Of a DNA stretch of 64,000 nucleotides, positions 48,056-58,403 are shown piece after piece (position 1 is the stretch's first letter; the number at the start of each line of letters is the position of its first letter). Source of the DNA: Dermanyssus gallinae (taxonomy: Eukaryota > Arthropoda > Arachnida > Mesostigmata > Dermanyssidae). A model generated the notes under the pieces. It ran no database searches. It was not told the origin of the DNA and saw nothing but the letters and a program-made list of their open reading frames with translations. Where the stretch lies: NCBI GenBank assembly GCA_003439945.1, contig QVRM01001421.1, positions 287,501 through 351,500 of the forward strand, in the 5' to 3' direction. The translations under genes and the position numbers were made by a program.

Positions 48056-48418
48056 GCGTTGTACACTGTACTCTGTACCGAGAGCGCGCGCGGCTCAAGC
48101 ATACTAGTCGGAAAAATTGATGCTCGACTAAAAACGATTACCGAGAAGAACACAGAGAGTCAGTCACCTAATGATCCAATATGGGCCGACACGATTTTAC
48201 CCTGTGCTCGTCGACGCTGCTACTACTACTACTACTACTACTAATACTACTACTGTATACCGCGGTCACATCTCTGCCCCGGTGGCACGTTCCTGTTACC
48301 CCCGGGGGGTGACAGGCGCAAAGCTTTGGCAAGGCACAAAACTCCTGCTTCTACGGTAGCAGCAGGATCAGTGGAGTCCACATACAGTAGTGGTGGTTGC
48401 TATTTGACATTTAGTTAA

Positions 48419-48487
<69 letters not shown>

Positions 48488-49314
48488 TAAATGAAGTATA
48501 TTTGTTTCAAAAGGCAGTAGAACTTATTAAGAAATTATGTTTCCTTTTGATTGGGGGGACGGGCCGGTATAATCTTGTTTAAGAATTCTAGGGAAATTAC
48601 TATCATCTGCTGTACTGCGATACATTTGGCAGCCGGACATCACTTCACAAAACCAGACGTACCGTCATGCTCGACTGAAAAGCCTGCCTTGTCTGATATA
48701 TATACTAATGCTGGCCAAAAGAAATGCAAATGGTTAAAAAAATTAGGATCTTGAAATATCTACTTTTCGAAACGTTCAATAACTTGAAAACTTAGTCTTG
48801 CCGTCAACGCCTCTAGAACAGCCATACAAATGTCGCTCTCCAGAGATAACTTTGGTGCAAACAGTGTGTCTGTATATATATCTGCTTTCTCAGTCAAACA
48901 TCGGGGGGTGGTGGAAATCGGCTTACAGTAATCATATCTTTGTGGTTGTTCTATGGACGTTGACCGTAATACTACGTTTTCGATTCGTATTTGAACGTAA
49001 ACATTAGAAAAATGGATATCCCACTCTCTTTTAAGGCTCATTTTAGAACTCTCATTTTAGACAACTGGCGATAAAGATTACATTTCTATACTTTCAGATA
49101 CATTTTTTGCGTAAGTCTACAGGGGAACTTCTGACAAATTTCAGAACATGCTAAAAAAAACTGTTTTCATTCAATGTAAAGCTACCTCACGCCGATCGCT
49201 TTATTAATTCGGGAACTACATCGTATTCAAGTCCATGTCAGGGGGTCCTTATCTAAATTATTGACCCCTTTGTTAATCGAACGAGCAGGTCACGTTAGCA
49301 TGTTAAGACCAAAT
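48056..49314. other. No recognised gene; TAC triplets and (TA)n at 48420-48482
   Basis: Only triplet and dinucleotide repeats were recognised. Confidence 0.3.
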
Positions 49315-49681
49315 CTACTGGCTTTCGCGGCCTTGGAGTATATGTTCGTCTTGTATCACACATAAACGGTATCTGAGGTTCTCGTGAACAAGCACATAAC
49401 CCATATGGCCATATTAAATTCACGCGCTGTATCGATCAGTTGTTGCGTCATCTGCTATGCGCACTCCATCGTGAATCTTCTCCTCGTTACAGTGCTCGAA
49501 ACTGGTTTTGTTTCGTCTGCAAACCTGTAATCGGCTGCGATCCGCTGAACTGTCCGTAGACTAACACCAAATTTGCAATCTGGGCGCAATTCCGTCCGGC
49601 GCAGAAGGCACGGCACCTAGCTGCTCGTCGCTCATATTCCGAAGATGACGCATCATCTCCTGCCATGGCTGAAACATGCAT
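49315..49681 (-). pseudogene. Tc1/mariner-like transposase N-terminus, frameshifted
   Basis: The minus translation begins 'MAGDDASSSEYERRAARCRA' with 'FCAGRNCAQIAN', a helix-turn-helix first half. After a one-base frameshift it reads 'GVSLRTVQRIAADYRFADET', the recognition helix, then 'TVTRRRFTMECA' and a stop. A further segment in another frame, 'YVLVHENLRYRLCVIQDEHI', matches the second HTH and linker (VHEDLRYKSYVL-type) common in mariner-like proteins. The DDE/D catalytic domain is not recognisable, so this is an inactive relic. A terminal inverted repeat was not identified. Confidence 0.7.
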
Positions 49682-50454
49682 TCACGTTCTGCTTAACGCA
49701 AGCTTTAGTCCTCTATCCATCAACCGGGTGTGGGCTATCCTGATACAAGGAACATTCGAATCGAAAAGCACAACAATGTCGACGGCATTATCTATATATA
49801 TGTATATATATAGATGTGTCTATACATGTATGTAAAAATGTATATCAGATAGCTTCCTCGCTTAGGAATTCGACGATTCGTAAGCGTATCTAGATGAGCC
49901 AGACAACGTTTCCTTTGTTATTGGTATTGAGGCCTTCCGTCTCAGAAACTGATCGCAATGCATGAGCAATGCAATGGTGGTCTGCTCTGGCTTGCCGGGT
50001 TCGGCAAATAGCGCCATCCCATTTTGTTTCGTCGCAAAGTTTCCTTTGCAAGTGTTGCCGCAGAGATACAGATACACGAAACGGAACACAACAGCAATAA
50101 CAATGCTCAATGAGCGTAATTAGTGAGACAATTGGCGTCGATTCATGCCGCTCCGGTTCTATCCTCAGAGCCGCTTCGGACGTCCACCGAGACGCGAGTT
50201 ATCGCCATGCGTCCCTACCACGAGTACATACGCCTCCCCTCTATGAGCTCGGTCTAAGCATAAGCGAAATCGACAGCTATTATACAAGAGCAATAGAAGC
50301 AGCAAACACAACAATATCGACAACCCGTCTTTTCTTTCGGAGAATATTCCCGTTATATGACATATCTCACGCTGCTTGCCTATTTTCATTTTGGCGTTAT
50401 TGCGAGGAAGTATGCCAATAACAAGTCTGCTGTAAATATATATATGGCTAGGGG
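49682..50454. other. No recognised gene
   Basis: A short TA palindrome lies near 49790-49815. Overlapping frames at 50110-50421 (+) and 50165-50389 (-) have no motif. Confidence 0.3.
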
Positions 50455-50615
50455 TGACGTTCGGCTCTGCTACCTTTAGGAGGACCTGGATCTGTTTGAA
50501 AAGTATTAATTAAGTAAAGGCTAACAAAACCCTTGTGAACGGGACAGCGAAAGTCGACCATTGTTACTAAATAAAGGCACAATACGTCGTGGGTGATCGG
50601 GCAGGGCGGCAATCG
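50455..50615 (-). repeat. Unclassified interspersed repeat, copy 2
   Basis: This is the partner of 47925-48055, with the same block order and about the same spacing. Confidence 0.55.
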
Positions 50616-52843
50616 CCTGTCATGCGATTCGTGATTGATTGACTGAGAACGCATTTATTTAGAATAGGTGCGAGGCAGTACAAAAGAAGACAGATTTCCC
50701 TACATACGGATATTCTATTCTAAACCTGTAGGACTATAGGAGTTGCCGGTACGTTGTCATATACAAAGGCTTCTGAAAGGGTCTGCTTGGTTAGCACATG
50801 ATGCCTAACAGGGTTGCAGACGTATCCTTGGGTAAATTCAATATTCGTTTTTATACTTTGGTCGTACTTCGTCCGACCATTTTAGGTAATACAGATCTAT
50901 TGCATGTATGAGTCAGCCTCTTATGTAGTGTGCTCCGATCTGACTCCGTGCTATAAGTGTATTGTTCCATGATTTTGTATTTAAATTGTATATCGCTTCT
51001 CGAATGGAAAACTTGGAATCGTCTTGCCCAGGCTGTCCTTTAAAACAAAGCGCATCGAACGAAGCGCTAGTCTCTACTAGTATGAGTACGCCTTACTTTA
51101 CTTGATCCTTGTGATTTCATCTTCTTAAAGATAAAATACTTTGTGTCGTGGAGAGTGTGTATGGTTTCAATTTGTTACAAAGTTCTCCGTTAGAAATACA
51201 CGGCCTACGTCTGTAATAATGTTTCTCTATTTATACAGATTAGGTGAATTACGTCTAAAGTTTTTACATTTCACAACCCTTAACGTTTTATTCGACCTTG
51301 TAAATTCTAGTAAGGATTTGGATCGACGTCGTCATAATTGCTTGTGTACACGTCAGTATTGGGTCACGGCGTGAAGCGTATTTTATCGCCTATCTCGTTT
51401 GACCCACATTGGTTTGCATACAAGCAGTGGACTTTGGCTGCTATGGTATCGGCGACAGTTTGCGCCACTTCGCGCTCACCGTTCAATTTGCGGCTAGCAG
51501 TTAACGTATCCGTAATAAACGGCGACTCTATGTATCTGTTTAGAGAAATCCTCACACATAGCACTAACCTATTGGAGCGCTGGCTCCTGCAAGTTCCGCG
51601 CGGGGGTTTTGTTATCTCGATGTTTCTGCCATGCAGCAAAAACACATCGAGCGCTGACGCGTTTAGGAATCCAGTGGGGAAAATGGAACTCTCATTTTCC
51701 CTTGATTCTGAACCAGATATATGCATATGCCAAGGGGAAGCCTGGGACGCGAGCGCGCGGAAACCTCGGTCGTTTGGAAGATGCCATGTTTGCTAAACAA
51801 GCGAATAAAGAAACTGCCATGTTGAGCCAACTTTATGTGCACAACCGGTCACCATCTCTATTACACTGTCTACGCTCGTAGAAAGACCTCTGACACAAAT
51901 ATTTACGTTACAGTAAACTGTTCAGAGCCGAATAAATCTATCACTAATGGCATGAGCAAGAATTATAGAACTGTTCTGAATTGTATCGGTATTATGTATC
52001 CTGTAAAATGATTACGTAATATATATTTCGAGCCAAACATTATTTATCAGTTTAATTAGAACTCCTCTACCTACCGTAGACTTTTCTTGACACTATGCTA
52101 GGAGACCATCATCTTAGAATGGAATCAACATATCCGCTCTTCGTCCTTGTCAGTGACTTGTCCGCGTCCTGATTTCCTTATATCACCGCACACACACACG
52201 TTTTTCCAGATCTTACATTCGTTTTCTGTGTTTCTAAAAAGCTCCGTACTATTCAAAAACATACTTTATATATTTATATATATATATATATATATACACC
52301 TGCTGTTACCTCTGTGCCAGGAAAGAGAATTCGCCACATTCTGTATGCACTTCATTCGCGATACGCTAGGGGAATTTACCGCATTGTACTCTGAGAGTCG
52401 GCGCCCGCCAAACACACACACACACACACAGATAGAGGAGAAGGAGGGAGGGTAGAGAAAGATAGAGAACAAAGAGCACGACAGAAATGCAGAATCCGCG
52501 TCGAAGAATCTGTTCCGCCTTCAACAGAAGCACCCCAACCGACGGTAGCTGTGGTACGATGGGCTTCGCATACGAGATGACATTCTAATGGGCTGACATT
52601 CTTCCTCCTCAGAGCAGTAGCGACTCTCGGCGGCCAGAAGCAGGACTCCGCTTTTGACTGCGCGGCGCCACGTAAATCATGTGGCCAATTTATTTGTATT
52701 ACCCTTTTCTCTTGGTTTGGATCTTTTTGTCGTTTTCGTTTGGTTCTAGTTCGGCTTCTTGACTACAACGGCTAGAGGCTGTGGCTAGAAGGCGTCGGGT
52801 CGCGTCATTGCGTTTTTTAAATTGCAATGTGTATATATATTTA

Positions 52844-52897
<54 letters not shown>

Positions 52898-53221
52898 CGT
52901 GTTCGCGAATATTTTCACCTCTCCAGTTAACTTGCCTTATTCTTGATAAGCATGGTTATTTTATCGTGTTCTTTATATGTGACAGAGCACACTGCTAAAA
53001 TCGGCTCCTTGAAAATTTCAGAACAATTTCCTGATCCTCCGTTGTTAATTGTTTTCTCTGCGCGGAAGAGGGAGAACGGGCTTACGGATGCGGATTACGC
53101 ACAAAATGTCGGCACAATGTCGAATAAACGCCTCGTAACGTTGTATCTGTGCTCGATTTCATATTCGTCGTGGGGGAGGGGGAGTGATGGTAGCGCACAA
53201 TCTAGTTTTTGAGACATGTGT
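50616..53221. other. No recognised gene; overlapping ORFs at 51.3-51.8 kb; (TA)n arrays
   Basis: Frames 51338-51796 (+, 152 codons) and 51364-51726 (-, 120 codons) are open over the same DNA and have ordinary composition, but neither matches a family I know. (TA)n arrays lie at 52264-52297 and 52832-52893, and a CA run lies near 52418-52430. Confidence 0.3.
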
Positions 53222-53443
53222 GCTCTCCGTTTTTGGTCCTATGCCGACCGATTTTACTCCACCTGTGTGGCACCTTGTCTAAATTGGCAAGCAACAAAAC
53301 CAATCTAAGAGTGGCTGACTTAGGTTTTGAGCCCACGATGTTACAGACGTTAAACAGTATATACACAGACCCAAATGTTAAGCAGATACAATGCAATGGC
53401 TTCGTCAGTAAGCCACCTGACCTTGCTTGGTTGCTCGGTTTGG
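53222..53443 (-). repeat. SINE-B copy 4, diverged, with internal insertion
   Basis: It shares 'caccttgtctaaattgg', 'aaccaatctaagagtggc' and 'gtaagccacctgaccttgct' with the SINE-B consensus. About 70 bp of extra sequence separates the B-box region ('tttgagcccacg') from the A-box end. This is the oldest-looking member here. Confidence 0.65.
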
Positions 53444-53743
53444 TAATAATTATAGACTTCGTTAGGACATATATGTACACTAGTCTATTCTACCATTGCA
53501 TCTAATATCGTTGCAAACACGCGACAGCATAGCGTACATGCACGAAAGTTTAACGTAAGCACGGTGGTTTAGAGTGCAGTCTGTACTCTTCTGGCCTGGT
53601 TGATTTGCGAATGGGTGGCGTTACCTGATCGCGTCCTATGGTCAAACGATCACACGCCCGTTCCTTCGAAATCATCTGGTTTCTTTAGCATTCGTTGCAA
53701 AAAGGCACACCGGAACTAAGATCGAAAACCCTACATTTGTGAT

Positions 53744-53744
53744 G

Positions 53745-53783
<39 letters not shown>
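53744..53783. repeat. (TA)n array
   Basis: Pure TA repeats, about 65 bp from the 3' end of the retroelement fragment that follows. Confidence 0.95.
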
Positions 53784-53784
<1 letters not shown>

Positions 53785-53848
53785 GTTGCTTTTGCGCCCT
53801 GCAGCCGATGGGGCATCGGTATTTCTGGAGTCTCAGCATTTTTTTTAT

Positions 53849-54220
53849 CTGGGAGGTTTCGGGAATGCATGATGCACATGCGCCACTAGCAGGCTGCGTG
53901 ACTGTGTGTAGGACTCACATACCCACTAAATCCGGATTCCTCCCGTTTCCCCCAGGCTCGAAGAGACGTCTCTGCCGTTCTCTCCTACTCAACTCTATCT
54001 TTCTCTATCATCCCGCATGTCTACCTGCGGTTGGCTAGGGGGTTACTGCCACTTTGTAAACCGTCCTGTGAGGGTGCGTCGAGACCGTGAGGGCCCGGCT
54101 GCTCTGCCTCCCCTCTCCCTCGGGTCCTCATCTCCACGACTTCCCCGAGAGACCCGCTCAAGCCTTTCTCTCCTGGCCGTTTTCTTGGCTGTCTTGAATG
54201 TCAAAACTGCATCAAACAAG
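53849..54220 (-). mobile_element. R1-like non-LTR 3' end, copy of the 58.0 kb repeat
   Basis: On the minus strand it ends '...atgcattcccgaaacctcccag'. It matches the plus-strand repeat at 58.04-58.38 kb over at least 280 bp, including 'ctcacaggacgg', 'accgcaggtagacatg', 'aacggcagagac' and 'ggcgcatgtgcatcatgcatt'. The upstream end is cut by the poly(A)-tailed end of the next element. Confidence 0.75.
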
Positions 54221-54880
54221 TTTTTTTTTAATTTTTATATAGGACTAACTGGGAAATGCGGTACGCACACACGGACACCACCACAGGAAACTCGTCTGCA
54301 AGTGTGGGCCGGTAGTGTGGGGCTCCAACCCACTAAAAACCAGTCATGTCCTAATCCCCCAATCGATCGGGAACTGCATAAGCATAACTTCAAACGATCG
54401 AAGGGGGAGAGTAGTTTAAGCATTTAGCTATCCCGGGATGCCCCGCGGGATAATGTCGTGCAGTAACGGTTTTTCTTCTCCTTGGCGCGCATGATGTTTT
54501 CCATAATGCTTGCAATGATCGAACAAGTTTGTCGCCTCCCTCCATGCCTTCACCGAGGTCATCATGGGGCGACCTCCCTGATGGGCCGGCCTCTCACAGC
54601 GGTTGGATCCGCGTCCCGCGCTTCCCTGAGTACATCACACCGCAGAACAATATAATTCACGGTGTCTGCCTCCTCAGAGTTACACAATACGCAAGTACCG
54701 CTGATGGCATTCTTAATTCTTGGCATGTAACTCTGGAACTGGCCGTGTCCGGTCAGTACCTGAGTCGACCAGTAGGAAAGTTCCCCGTGTCGGCGGTCGT
54801 GCCACATCCTGAGGTCCGGTATCAGGCTCTTGGCTCAGCTCCCTGTGGTCACACCGGGTCTTACCTGCGCCCTACTCGAC
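54221..54880 (-). mobile_element. R1-like non-LTR retrotransposon 3' fragment with ORF2 C-terminus
   Basis: The minus ORF (54807-54562, open upstream to a stop) reads 'VLTGHGQFQSYMPRIKNAIS' then 'GTCVLCNSEEADTVNYIVLR' and 'CD'. This is the GHG-x-F-x-x-Y-x-x-R ... C-x-x-C ... H/Y-x(4)-C zinc-binding C-terminus typical of R1-clade ORF2, with the usual His apparently replaced by Tyr/Asn. The 3' UTR has the TAGTGGG/CCCACACTA hairpin (54313-54335) and ends in an A-rich tail (the T run at 54221-54240 on the plus strand). It is 5'-truncated and frameshifted downstream. Confidence 0.75.
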
Positions 54881-55684
54881 AATTGCGATTTGCAAATATA
54901 GGCAATCTTTTTAGACCTTGAATATTAGGTCGATTGTAGAGGCCACGTTTTGTTACAAAAGTATGCATTAGTACATAGTGCAAAGAAACGAATACGTCTG
55001 ATATTTGTGAGCCATACACAAGCACGTCGTACCTTAAGCTGCGTGCAGCAAAGATGGGGATCCGAAGGAGACGTGCGAATTTAAGAGCTGAAGGGCTACC
55101 GTAGAACTGGCCCGTGTAGTACAACGAATATAACGTATTGTTGTTAATACTATACTTCTTACTACTTCTACTACTACTACTACTAATATGTTTGTATACA
55201 AAGTTGTATACAAATATCACTCTAAAAATAAGCGTACATTTACTTTTAGATTGAAGTAACATATAATACGCATATGAGTACGTGTATACATCGTGGCGGG
55301 TCGAGTGGCCTTCGATGAAGCCTTCAGTTAGGCACAGACTAGTTAAATACGTTTTTAATGTAAAACTGGTAGTCAACGAATGCGATTGCTCGGCCTATGG
55401 GCGGGCTACCAAATACTACGACTAGATCTCCGCCTAGTCCTGATGCTGCTACTATGGCAGAGTTCCATTATGGCCCGTTTCATTTGAAAGTGGAGCAGCC
55501 GACCCCGATGCCTTCTGAGAATAATATTCCATCACACGCAACGTGGCTGCTACTGCGTTTCGACTATTAATACTTACTATTGCTGCTACATCGTCATCAT
55601 CGTTTCATATGTGTACAGCAGTCACCGCATTACTGCCCGTTATGAACTTGTTTAAAAGGGAGGCGTATTTGCAGTTGTTTCAGC
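54881..55684. other. No recognised gene; 171-codon minus ORF
   Basis: A frame on the minus strand (55376-54861) is open for 171 codons and its end overlaps a CAG|GTAAGA donor-like site (about 54870-54862). The translation is Ser/Tyr-rich through a triplet tract and matches no known family. I treat it as unproven. Confidence 0.25.
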
Positions 55685-56850
55685 CGCATGTGCAGCAGCA
55701 ACAATAACTACAACCAGAGTAACCACAACAACAATAACAACAACGGAAATATCCAGCGTAGCAACAACAGTGTTAACAAAACAACATTCCCACCACTACC
55801 ACAGACAACAAAAACAACCAGAGCAGCAAGAACTTTAACAACTATAACAATGGCACTACCATCAACAACAACACTAATACACACTAATAACGACAACTCA
55901 ACAACCGCAAGTTCGTCGTTTTGCTTGTGGAGCCACACCATTCGGTACAGTTGAACCCCCTTACCATTACCAGGTTAGAATCTAAAAGAGCACCTGTACT
56001 CCATTAAATTGTGGGTAATAGTGGGAGCCGAGTAGGCGTGGGCGTGTGTATGTGGGGCTAAGGGGTGAAAAAATACTTCTACAGTGGTCGAAGGGCAGAC
56101 AAATAACGTCGTTCAAACAACAACAACAACAACAACAACCACAACAACAACGACGAGGGCAACAACAACAACATGGACGAACGGCATCATGGCAGCTCGG
56201 TGAATTCGACGTGTGTCCATTTACTTCGACGGACTCGCTTTTCGTAGAAACGAAGAGCGCTGTTTGTCGAAGCACGGCCAGCGGTGCCTCGGTCGATACT
56301 AGATGCTGGTAGGCGAGGTAGGCGGTACTTAAATTGCCCTGCTCGTTTTCTACTGAGGGAGACGACTGCAGTAGGAGTCCCGATCGATCGAGCTCAGTGT
56401 GGGCCCAGTGCGAACGCCGTCCTCTCAGCTCCTCGAACCAGAAGTCGGGCTGATTGACCACCGCCATTAGCCTCATCGGCGTCGTGACCATTACATCTAC
56501 CAGCGATAGTAAGTAAACAAGGAAAAACAACAACAACGACAGCAATCAGAACAAAAAGAACAGCAACCAGAACAGCCACGGCGACAATAACAACAACAAC
56601 AACAAACAGAGCAGCAGCAACAACAACAACAACAACAACAACAACAACCGCAACAACAACAACAATACCAACAGCAACAACTACCGCAGCAGCAATGACC
56701 ACAACAGCGGCGGTCGTGACAACACTGACAACAACAATCAGCGCAACATCAATAAGTAGCGCAAATTACAACAGTAACCAGAACAGCAGAGACAGCTGCA
56801 ACAACAACAACAACAACAACAACCAAAACAAGATGACATTAGCAACAAGC
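55685..56850. repeat. CAA/CAG-rich triplet region (about 1.15 kb)
   Basis: There are clusters of CAA/AAC triplets at 55700-55880, 56115-56180, 56520-56700 and 56790-56825, with interspersed ACC/GCA. Plus frames give poly-Gln or poly-Asn and minus frames poly-Val, but all are short and broken. The strand bias is constant (A/C-rich on plus). It could be an untranslated leader or simply expanded repeats. Confidence 0.8.
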
Positions 56851-57202
56851 ACTAGGAATTCTACTTCCTAAGCAGAGTTCATACTAACCAACACGGAAAA
56901 GAAAATGAAAAAGAAAGTGAAAAAGAGAGAGAAGGGGCTGGGAGTGAAATAGTGTAGAGGATGGAACAAGGTCGCGTTAAGGTAGTAGTTATGCGGACCA
57001 TCTGTTGACTACCCGAAAGCTAATAAATAATTCGACAACGACGAACGGCCCTGGGGTGGATCGGTTCGCGGTACTGGGGTTGTTTTGCCGGGCGCTTTGC
57101 CAAATCGCGTTTAACTCGAACTGACCGACAGGTTGCTACAGTCTGACCCGTTGCTGGAACGGCCTCATTTTCCGTTGGCGTGCCGCTAAAATTAGGTCGT
57201 TT

Positions 57203-57357
57203 TGACGTCATTCGAATGGAGGCCGACGATGTCTAACGGTGAAACAAAGGATCAAACGAGGCCACAACCTGTACCTGTTCAAAAACGGGTCTCGTCGAAT
57301 CTGGGGTTTTCTCCCGCTCGCCCTCGCTCTCTTTCTTCTTCTGCTGAACGCACCTGA
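57203..57357 (+). other. Possible first-exon start after a CRE site (speculative)
   Basis: TGACGTCA lies at 57203-57210. The ATG at 57216 opens a 6-codon ORF (MEADDV) that overlaps an ATG at 57229, which starts 'MSNGETKDQTRPQPVPVQKR' and stays open for 42 codons. In another frame the same DNA encodes 'FLPLALALFLLLLNAPEIG', a hydrophobic signal-like stretch, but without an ATG. No splice donor or homologue was recognised. Confidence 0.15.
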
Positions 57358-57401
57358 AATCGGTGTCCTGTGCCAGCAAAGCAATTCCGAAATTAGTACG
57401 A

Positions 57402-57455
57402 ATCAAGATGTCTATAGAATATTCGCATAAAGCAATATTCTATAGACATCTTGAT
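57402..57455. repeat. Perfect 22-bp inverted repeat with 10-nt loop
   Basis: The left arm 57402-57423 (ATCAAGATGTCTATAG...) and right arm 57434-57455 are exact reverse complements, separated by CGCATAAAGC. A (TA)n step follows. It could form a stable hairpin RNA or a cruciform. The size is compatible with a short miRNA-like stem but also with a palindromic scar. Confidence 0.95.
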
Positions 57456-58039
57456 ATATATATCACCACTTGGTAAGGTGTTTCTGTTCATTCTTCGTTG
57501 CCTTGAGACTTCAACAAAAAGTTTGTTACGAAAACCAAATAATTATTTGTTCTTACATCTTTCACCATCGATGTGCTTTAGGCGGAGGTAAAATAAATTA
57601 GCTTACTCTTTGCTTTATTTTTCACGATTATGTCCCCACTAAGCATTATTGCATCGGCAAGGCGAGAGATAAAAGAGTTTTGCTATTCTGAGATGACGAA
57701 CTTAAAGGCGTGATCTCATTAGTCCCTACAACCTTTTTGAAGCCAAAGCTCTCTCGTTTTGCTAAAATAGAACGCTCACGTTTCGGGAGGCTATGGAGTG
57801 GGCGTTCCTGTGCCGCTTACACCATTAGCTGACCCGATTATTAGACTGATTTGACCTAATTTTTCCGTGCGCTTCAGATAGTGGCCGCGCTGACGAATGA
57901 TATTCAGTCAGTTGAAAGGTACGTGTAATCTCATCGAAGGGAAAGGAGATCTTTAAAAGAGGGACGCGCACTTTATGTCCCGTCAGACCGATGAAATTGT
58001 TATTGACAACTTCATTGGCCAGACGGGACCTTGTTTCAA
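57456..58039. other. No recognised gene; possible 5' part of the following retroelement
   Basis: Nothing was recognised except a possible upstream extension of the R1-like 3' end. A short inverted pair around 57970-58030 ('gtcccgtcagaccgatgaaatt' region against 'ttcattggccagacgggac') forms a hairpin. Confidence 0.35.
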
Positions 58040-58379
58040 CTACTATTACCAATTCACTCTCCAAGGGAGCGGGGAGGGGGTAGGAAGCAGCCAGGCCCTC
58101 ATGATCTCGACGCACCCTCACAGGACGGATTACAAAATGGCATCCTTCTATCCAACCGCAGGTAGACATGTGGGATGATAGTCAGGGATAGAGCTGATTG
58201 AAGGAGAACGGCAGAGACGCCTCTCCCACGGCTTCGAAGTAATGCCAAAGTAATACCGAGCCTGGGGGGAGTGGGGAGGGATCCGGGTTTAGTGGGTTTG
58301 CGAGTCTCACACTAGTCACGCAGATCGCTAGTGGCGCATGTGCATCATGCATTGTCGAAACCTCCCAGAACATTTTTTT
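58040..58379 (+). mobile_element. R1-like non-LTR 3' end
   Basis: Plus-strand counterpart of 53849-54220. Its 3' UTR contains TAGTG(GG) at 58290-58296 opposite CTCACACTA at 58306-58314, then 'ggcgcatgtgcatcatgcat' and the end 'cgaaacctcccagaaca'. No intact coding frame remains. Confidence 0.75.
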
Positions 58380-58403
58380 TTGTTCTGGGAGGTTTCGGGA
58401 ATT
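58361..58403. repeat. Perfect 17-bp inverted repeat at the retroelement terminus
   Basis: The terminal CGAAACCTCCCAGAACA is followed by a short T run and its exact reverse complement TGTTCTGGGAGGTTTCG. The second arm belongs to the same terminal sequence as the 53.85 kb copy, so it may be the tip of a second, inverted copy. Confidence 0.9.

Noticed and set aside
51338..51796. 152-codon plus ORF overlapping a 120-codon minus ORF
   Set aside because: Both look protein-like but neither is recognisable and both cannot easily be real. No splice or start evidence decides between them.
56394..56702. Poly-Val/Ala membrane-like ORF on the minus strand (and the poly-Val frame at 46970-47233)
   Set aside because: Artefact of CAA/GTT triplet tracts. 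There is no start context or domain, and the hydrophobicity is compositional.
57239..57430. Secreted-protein N-terminus with a signal-peptide-like core
   Set aside because: The frame starts at GTG, lacks an in-frame ATG and runs into the 57.4 kb hairpin. The hydrophobicity comes from a pyrimidine-rich stretch.
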